Positions 34,597 through 37,718 of a DNA stretch of 37,718 nucleotides are shown piece by piece; position 1 is the stretch's first letter; every line of letters starts with the position of its first letter. Source of the DNA: Desulfobotulus alkaliphilus (GTDB lineage: Bacteria; Desulfobacterota; Desulfobacteria; Desulfobacterales; ASO4-4); assembly GCF_007830435.1 (NCBI RefSeq), contig NZ_VLLC01000030.1, forward strand, positions 1 through 37,718, in the 5' to 3' direction. The position numbers and the translations under genes were made by a program. The notes beneath the pieces are model-generated. The model made no database searches and was not told where the DNA came from. It saw only the letters and a program-made list of their open reading frames with translations.

Positions 34597-35122
34597 CCGG
34601 TCCGGTTCTTTACTCAAGGGAAATACTTCGGACAGGAGAGCTGTCGTACATAAGCCCCTCCTGTTTCTGCTGCCAGTCCTGCTGATTTTTTTATCTGCCA
34701 CAGGCTGCGGCAAACCATGGCAGACAGCTCCCGGTCCCCAGATGCTCCTTAGAATACAGGCCATGCCCGATGCCAACAGGGGCCGGATTTTTTATATGCT
34801 TGTCCGGGAAACAACAGAGAAACAGTACCTTACGGAAAGCTACGCAGAAATAGCCGCCCTCGTGTTTTCAGAACCTGGGGATCCTTCCGTGCTGGGGGTT
34901 TTCTCTCTGGTTCCGGGGAAAAAAGCGGAGTTTCGTGTGGCCATCCCGGAGCAGAATCCCGTGGCCTTTTACTTCCTTTTCACCGAACCCTCGGAAGACT
35001 GGAACCATATGATGCCTTTGCCCCTGAAACCGTCCTATGAAATTCTGATTCAGGAGCGTTCCGTGACCATTGATGACAGGTCTCCGGGAGATCTGTTCGG
35101 CACCTCATTTTTTGGTGGCTAG
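34583..35122 (+). CDS. tssJ: TssJ, outer-membrane T6SS lipoprotein
   Basis: 179 residues from ATG 34583, chosen because GGGAGG sits at good spacing; the start lies inside the last codons of tssM (14-base overlap, different frame). A long basic N-region precedes the hydrophobic core and lipobox LSATGC, with Cys42 lipidated. The mature part shows the TssJ pattern of a beta sandwich: MLLRIQAMPDANRGR, corresponding to the 'N-x-D-x-x-G-x-x-x-P-v' strand; then VRETTEKQYLTESYAEIAALVF and VPGKKAEFRVAIPE. It anchors TssM to the outer membrane. Confidence 0.85.
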   Translation: MAATDRSGSLLKGNTSDRRAVVHKPLLFLLPVLLIFLSATGCGKPWQTAPGPQMLLRIQAMPDANRGRIFYMLVRETTEKQYLTESYAEIAALVFSEPGDPSVLGVFSLVPGKKAEFRVAIPEQNPVAFYFLFTEPSEDWNHMMPLPLKPSYEILIQERSVTIDDRSPGDLFGTSFFGG

Positions 35123-35169
35123 GAGATTCGGTGATTATTTGAAATACCATCATCAAGGAGGGCCGGGTC

Positions 35170-36945
35170 ATGGATCTGGAAAAGGCGCTGGATATCGGCG
35201 CACTGGAACGCAGCCTTTGTTTTGCCGGGGACAAGGAGCCCGGTCTGCCTCCATGGCTTGAGGCTTCATGGAAAGAGCCTGCGTCTTTCTGGGAAGGCCT
35301 GTGGGAAAGGGCAAAACGTATCTCTGCCTTGCATCCGGCCTCTGTTCCCTTCCGTCATTATGACTTTTACCACGACACGGTTCACAGGTTTGAAGACAGT
35401 GGCAGACAAGCCATGAAAGAAGCCGATGGCAAAGAGGGCTGGAAGGGCCTCTCCTTTGCGGCACTGGGCCAGAAGTCCCTCGGCCTTGCTTCCCTCTGGA
35501 TGGATAGCGGGGCAGAAAAGGGGAAGGTGGTGGCTCTGGTCTTTGAAGAGGGAGAAACCCTCATGCTGACCCTTCTGGCAGCTTTCAGGCTGGGCATGGT
35601 CGTTTCCCCCATTCCGCCCCGTGGTCGCCGTCTCCTTGCGGAACGCCTTAAAAATCTTTCCCCTGACTTTGTGGTCGCAGAAGACATGCATGCTTCCCTA
35701 AGGGTTTTTTCCGGTTTCAGGCGCCTTGCCCATGAGGCCTTACAGGGCAAAGCTCCGGGATCTGATATTCCCTTTTCATCCTCCGGTTACGTTCCCCAGG
35801 AAACCGCAGCCCTGCTCTTTGATCCCACTTGCCCTGAACCCTGCATCCCCCGGCCGGTGACGGCGCAAACCCTTTATCTGGGTTCCCTGAGGGACGGTAT
35901 GCTTGCCATGGGCCTGAAGCCCGGCGATGCCTATGCTGCACCGGGTTTTAATCCTATGGAAATACAGCCTTCCCTCATGCTTTCAGGGCTCCTTGCCGGA
36001 GCCTGCCTTGTTTGTCCCGGTACGGAGGATATGGAAAAAAAGGCCCTGCAACTGGCTTCTGTCAAGCTGAGAATTCTTGGGGTCAGCAGGGCCTTCAGGG
36101 AGAGTCTTGATGGTGTTTCTGTGGATTTGGGCAAAAACTGTTCCAAATGGTTCCGGCATCCGGGGGAAGGCCCTCCTTCCCAGGGCTGGAATGATTTTAT
36201 GAAGGAAAAGGGCCTTGAAAAGGCCTTTGCCTTCAATTTTGTATGGAATGCTTCTCTGGGAGGGGCCTGCCTGTTTTCCGCAGGGTTGACGGGCAGGGTT
36301 CATGGCAATGTTTTGCCTGCGGCCGGGGTTCGCTGGCGCATGGGCGATATGGCGGATCCTTCACTGGAAGCTGCCGGATTCCATGGCATCTTTATGCCTT
36401 CTTCTGAAACAGGGGATTGCGGAGAGGATGCGGTATGGATGAATGCTTCTGCCATGCTCAGCCCCCATGGCAGGCAATGGCTTTTTTCTCCCCTCCCCCA
36501 TACCGGCGCCAAAGGGCTTTATTATCCCCGCAAAGAAGCCTTGGATGCCTTGGGTGATGTTTTACCCCCCCCTTCCTTTGCTTCTCTGGTGTTTTTAAGG
36601 CCCCAGGGCTTTCGGGAAGATATTGTCTGCAGACTGCTGGTGTTTTTGCCCCTCAAACCAGAGGGTGAAGCAGAAAAAAAACAGGGCCATGCCGCTCTTT
36701 TGTCCGAAATCCGGACCTGTCTCGCAAGGGAGCTGGGTGAGGCCTTTGTGCCGGATCAGGTCATTTTCTTACCGCTTTTCCCTTTGCTGGACGAAGAAGG
36801 CAGGGTTGATGAACAGTGGTGCGCCAGCCAGTATCTCACCGGCAGGCTCCAGCGCAAGGCCAGATACGCCGTGTTTCAAAAAACCGGAGCCCTTAAAGCC
36901 CTTTGTACCCGTCTTCAAACCACTTCTGCCACAGAGCTTCCGTGA
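35170..36945 (+). CDS. Degenerate AMP-forming ligase-like (ANL-type) protein, T6SS-linked
   Basis: 591 residues, ATG 35170 after AAGGAGG. The N-terminal half follows the adenylate-forming enzyme layout: a DTVHRFEDS region, GWKGLSFAALGQKSLGLASLW, corresponding to 'TY-x-E-L', then KVVALVFEEGETLMLTLLAAFRLGMVVSPIPP, corresponding to the typical 'V-A-x-x-x-x-N-x-x-E-x-x-x-x-x-L-A-x-x-x-x-G-A-x-x-x-P' helix-strand block. The nucleotide loop, normally 'T/S-S/T-G-T-T-G-x-P-K', is replaced by ALLFDPTCPEPCIPRPV. No catalytic Lys motif is seen near the end (LLDEEGRVDEQWCAS stands where 'P-x-x-x-x-G-K' is expected). It is therefore likely a non-catalytic relative or a strongly diverged enzyme. It is the last gene before the second hcp, 47 bp after tssJ. 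Confidence 0.55.
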   Translation: MDLEKALDIGALERSLCFAGDKEPGLPPWLEASWKEPASFWEGLWERAKRISALHPASVPFRHYDFYHDTVHRFEDSGRQAMKEADGKEGWKGLSFAALGQKSLGLASLWMDSGAEKGKVVALVFEEGETLMLTLLAAFRLGMVVSPIPPRGRRLLAERLKNLSPDFVVAEDMHASLRVFSGFRRLAHEALQGKAPGSDIPFSSSGYVPQETAALLFDPTCPEPCIPRPVTAQTLYLGSLRDGMLAMGLKPGDAYAAPGFNPMEIQPSLMLSGLLAGACLVCPGTEDMEKKALQLASVKLRILGVSRAFRESLDGVSVDLGKNCSKWFRHPGEGPPSQGWNDFMKEKGLEKAFAFNFVWNASLGGACLFSAGLTGRVHGNVLPAAGVRWRMGDMADPSLEAAGFHGIFMPSSETGDCGEDAVWMNASAMLSPHGRQWLFSPLPHTGAKGLYYPRKEALDALGDVLPPPSFASLVFLRPQGFREDIVCRLLVFLPLKPEGEAEKKQGHAALLSEIRTCLARELGEAFVPDQVIFLPLFPLLDEEGRVDEQWCASQYLTGRLQRKARYAVFQKTGALKALCTRLQTTSATELP

Positions 36946-37391
36946 GTAAAGAATCCTGATAGCTTCGGAAGCCGCTTACCTTCATGTCCGTAAAGACGGC
37001 TTCTGGATTGGAAAAAAGCAGATTCCCGCCATAAAAGTTGGCATATGCTTATTTCAGTGGCGCTTAAAACAGGTGCCTGTAAAGGCTGTGAAAAGGTCCG
37101 CTGATCTTGCATGGTCCGCTGTTTCTGTCAGAGGGCGAAGCAATATCATGATGGCATATTTTATGCTGTAAGGCTTGTCATGCCCAGGGACGCACCATGA
37201 ACAGGGTCTTTCATCAGGGGGACGGGCCTGTGACGCCAGAAAAAAACGGACTTGTTTGTAAGGAAAGGAGAAAAAAACATAAGAAAAATTTAAGGAGGGC
37301 TGTCATCAGCTTTACGGAAGGAACGGGGTTTATTTCTGGCTATGTCTGTTCGGGAAGAAAATTCAATTTACCAGAATAAAGGAGGCATATC
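36946..37391 (+). other. 446-bp intergenic region before the second hcp
   Basis: No supported gene; a 60-residue frame from 37197 is basic, without a domain, and probably chance. GAAGCCG (36968-36974) and CGGCTTC (36997-37003) could pair as a weak hairpin after the ANL-like gene. A sigma-54-like site lies at 37152-37167. Confidence 0.45.
37152..37167 (+). promoter_or_regulatory. Candidate sigma-54 promoter for the second hcp
   Basis: TGGCATATTTTATGCT matches the -24/-12 consensus TGGCAC-N5-TTGCW, with GG at 37153-37154 and GC at 37165-37166, i.e. correct spacing. Transcription would start near 37178, about 210 bases before the hcp ATG. hcp genes of other bacteria are often under sigma-54 control. 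The match is by eye only; the -24 C is T and the -12 first T is A. Confidence 0.5.
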
Positions 37392-37718
37392 ATGGCTGAG
37401 TCTTCATTCAACTGCAGTGTGTATCAGGGGTTCAATTTTCAGAAAGACGGTCAGGAGCTTGTGGGGCATCTGGTATCCCTCACCATTGGTGATGAGGAAA
37501 TGACAGCGGATATGGATGTAACGGATCCCACATCGGCGAATATGTCCGAGTATGTCAAGGTGGTTGGGGTTATTTCCAGTATTTACTGGAATGGCGGCTA
37601 TGCGGACCCCATCCAGCTTGCCTTTCAGGTGAGTACGGCGGTGAAAAACAAGGTGGCCATGCTCCAGCACCAGAGCCTTTCCAATACGGAAGTGGTGATG
37701 AAGTTCAATATTTATGAC
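37392..37718 (+). CDS. hcp: Hcp-like T6SS tube protein, copy 2 (partial, cut by window end)
   Basis: 109 residues from ATG 37392, after AAAGGAGG; the 3' end lies outside the window. Protein and DNA are nearly identical to 17457-17783: about five base differences in 327 and one visible amino-acid change (Lys to Ser at residue 62). The upstream sequences are unrelated, so only the coding part is shared, which suggests gene conversion or a duplication with separate promoters. As Hcp is needed in large amounts, an extra, separately controlled copy is typical. Confidence 0.75.
   Translation, partial: MAESSFNCSVYQGFNFQKDGQELVGHLVSLTIGDEEMTADMDVTDPTSANMSEYVKVVGVISSIYWNGGYADPIQLAFQVSTAVKNKVAMLQHQSLSNTEVVMKFNIYD

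Noticed and set aside
15257-36945. Prophage or contractile phage tail-like particle instead of a T6SS
   Set aside because: TssK, TssL, TssM, TssJ and ClpV are specific to T6SS; there are no capsid, terminase, lysis or tail-fibre genes.
37197-37379. 60-codon frame between the ANL-like gene and the second hcp
   Set aside because: Basic, no domain, no clear ribosome site, lies inside the probable hcp leader.

Overview
The window looks like chromosomal DNA from a Gram-negative anaerobe of the delta-proteobacterial type (Desulfobacterota). The clues are a giant FAD/Fe-S dehydrogenase of the DUF3683 kind, multi-domain two-component signalling proteins, Shine-Dalgarno-led genes and moderate G+C. 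This placement is an inference; there is no rRNA to confirm it. I see no tRNA, rRNA or CRISPR array.

Left part (1-5100). A mosaic region. It opens with the 5' end of an ATP-binding (GHKL-like) gene whose first 95 visible bases are identical to a second copy at 3230-4276, so there has been recent duplication or gene conversion. Between the copies lie a decayed IS1380-type transposase (one in-frame stop, one frameshift), two possible very small membrane/lipoprotein peptides with good ribosome sites, and a secreted kinesin-light-chain-type TPR protein built from a 126-bp tandem DNA repeat. A cupin-like protein follows.

Middle part (5100-14611, all minus strand). A hybrid histidine kinase (HisKA-HATPase-REC-REC-Hpt) with a near-consensus TTGACA-17-TAAAAA promoter is translationally coupled (ATGA) to a REC-PAS-GGDEF-EAL protein, giving a phosphorelay that probably feeds cyclic-di-GMP turnover. 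Upstream are a small FliL-like lipoprotein and a 1223-residue DUF3683 FAD/Fe-S oxidoreductase (lactate/glycolate-oxidase type). Two copies of a hairpin-forming repeat follow 3' ends in this part.

Right part (15257-37718, all plus strand). A type VI secretion system (T6SS) locus of about 21.7 kb: tssB, tssC, hcp, tssK, tssE, a VgrG-like hub, a separate beta-helical spike protein, tssF, tssL, a small unknown, tssG, a TssA-like protein, a four-module zinc-finger protein, a DUF4280 PAAR-like tip, clpV, tssM, tssJ and a degenerate AMP-ligase-like protein. A second hcp copy, about 98% identical over the visible part, begins 446 bp later and is cut by the window end; it has its own candidate sigma-54 promoter. 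Sheath (TssB/C), tube (Hcp), baseplate (TssK/E/F/G), membrane complex (TssJ/L/M), recycling ATPase (ClpV) and tip are all encoded. The apparatus is divergent from the canonical one: VgrG is split into hub and spike genes with an intrinsic terminator between them, the tip is DUF4280 rather than classical PAAR, and two accessory genes (zinc-finger protein, ANL pseudo-enzyme) of unknown role are embedded. No obvious toxin/immunity pair is visible. The split spike, the zinc-finger/DUF4280 pair and the ANL-like protein are the best candidates for undescribed biology here.
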